Shown in pieces: positions 62,879-64,000 of a stretch of 64,000 nt of DNA. The notes beneath the pieces are model-generated. The model was not told the origin of the DNA and did not search any database. It saw only the letters and a program-made list of their open reading frames with translations. The DNA is from Candidatus Lachnoclostridium pullistercoris (GTDB lineage Bacteria; Bacillota; Clostridia; Lachnospirales; Lachnospiraceae). Numbering within the stretch: position 1 is the stretch's first letter; each line of letters opens with the position of its first letter. The position numbers were made by a program, and so were the translations under genes. The stretch is from NCBI GenBank assembly GCA_019119775.1, contig DWWL01000025.1, positions 1 through 64,000 of the forward strand, given 5' to 3'.

Positions 62879-64000
62879 ATGAGTCGAATGAGAAAAAAAG
62901 CAGGAATCCTGCTCTGCGTGTTTATCGCGGCGATTGCTGTGTGTTTTGTGCTGACCCAAAATTTCCTGACCGGTGAGGAAGAACGGGTCTACGTCTCCAT
63001 GGAGGAGGCGTCTCTGCCGGTAGTGTATGTCAATTCCATGGGGCGGGAGATGAATCCCCTCCGCGGATATGTACAGGAGATGGATCAGACCGCAGCCGAC
63101 TCATTGACGATTCTTCCGGAGGACCGGGTGCTTTCTGTGAGGATCGCCGGGTACGGCGGCTCTGTGACGGGGATCCGGTATGAGATCCGCAGTCTGGATC
63201 AGGAGCAGCTGGTGGAACGGACGGCCCTGTCTTCCTGGGAGATGGGGGAGGACGGAGTGCGGGCGTCCCTTCCTATTCAGAATCTGATTGCAAGGGATGA
63301 AGCCTATGAACTCTGCCTGATCGCCGGCCTGGATGACGGGCGGGAGGCCCGCTACTATACCAGGATCCTGTGGAGCAGCGACGGGAGAGCCCAGGAGATG
63401 GTGGATCTGGCGGTGGATTTCTCCGCAAAAACGTTTGACTATGAGCAGGCCAGGGAGCTGACCACTTATCTGGAGCCGGATCCGGCGGCGGACAACAGCT
63501 CTCTGGGCCATGTGACTCTGCAGTCGGATTTTGACCAGATCACCTGGGGCGGCATGAATGTGCAGCCGGCAGGGGATAAGCAGGTTACGCTCCGGCAGCT
63601 GGACGGCATCATGGGCAATGTGGAGTTAAAATATCCGGTACTTGACGGAGTGGGAAACACCTACGAGGTGACGGAGAATTTCACCATGAAATGGGACGCG
63701 CAGCGGGTTTACATGATGAGCTACGACCGGACCATGGACCAGGTGTTTTCCGGGGATACGGATCTGATCAGCGGAAAACGGATCCTGCTGGGAATCGCCG
63801 CTGACCCGGAGATCACGGTGAAAAAGAGCGAAAATGAGAGGTATACGGCCTTTGTGGTCAACCGGGATCTCTGGCAGTTTGACCGGGGGGACAAGGATCA
63901 CGATGCTTCGCTTATGAAGCTGTTTTCCTTCCGAAGCGGGGACCAGACCGATCTGCGGGACAATTTTGACGGCCATGATATCCGGATTCTGGATGTGGAC
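62879..64000 (+). CDS. Hypothetical membrane-anchored extracytoplasmic protein (truncated by window end)
   Basis: MSRMRKKAGILLCVFIAAIAVCFVLTQNFLTG signal/TM segment; frame translated by hand stays open to the window end. Confidence 0.7.
   Translation, partial: MSRMRKKAGILLCVFIAAIAVCFVLTQNFLTGEEERVYVSMEEASLPVVYVNSMGREMNPLRGYVQEMDQTAADSLTILPEDRVLSVRIAGYGGSVTGIRYEIRSLDQEQLVERTALSSWEMGEDGVRASLPIQNLIARDEAYELCLIAGLDDGREARYYTRILWSSDGRAQEMVDLAVDFSAKTFDYEQARELTTYLEPDPAADNSSLGHVTLQSDFDQITWGGMNVQPAGDKQVTLRQLDGIMGNVELKYPVLDGVGNTYEVTENFTMKWDAQRVYMMSYDRTMDQVFSGDTDLISGKRILLGIAADPEITVKKSENERYTAFVVNRDLWQFDRGDKDHDASLMKLFSFRSGDQTDLRDNFDGHDIRILDVD

Overview
A 64-kb window of what looks like a Gram-positive, Lachnospiraceae-like (Clostridia) chromosome. 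This is inferred from gene content; no database was searched. It opens with tRNA-Glu and tRNA-Cys. Next comes a lower-GC accessory segment (~0.3-6.7 kb) with an XRE regulator over two perfect AT-rich palindromes, a dynamin-like GTPase, tandem paralogous coiled-coil partners (some frameshifted), a SHOCT-domain protein, a HEPN-like protein, a DUF932-like remnant and an Rpn/PD-(D/E)XK-type gene. The remainder is mostly conventional: LysR regulators, an SLC13-type permease with a metallohydrolase-like gene, a transglutaminase-like protein, an FbpABC/AfuABC-like ABC operon with sugar-phosphate genes and RpiR, a full V/A-type ATPase operon, NhaC, a ZIP transporter, murC, dnaD-dnaC/I, prs, SbcCD-like genes, asnS, glgC-glgD, spoVG, trxA, UDG, an M20 peptidase, udk, asparaginase, a two-gene ThrE-type exporter and a nucleotidyltransferase. 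Best candidates for something new: (1) a ~550-nt ORF-free transcription unit at about 58.5-59.06 kb with a perfect consensus promoter, several helices and an intrinsic terminator, i.e. a large structured ncRNA candidate; (2) the tRNA-linked dynamin/coiled-coil/HEPN locus at 0.7-5.5 kb; (3) a DnaA-box cluster between murC and dnaD; (4) a 6 x 24-nt in-frame repeat in the dnaD linker.
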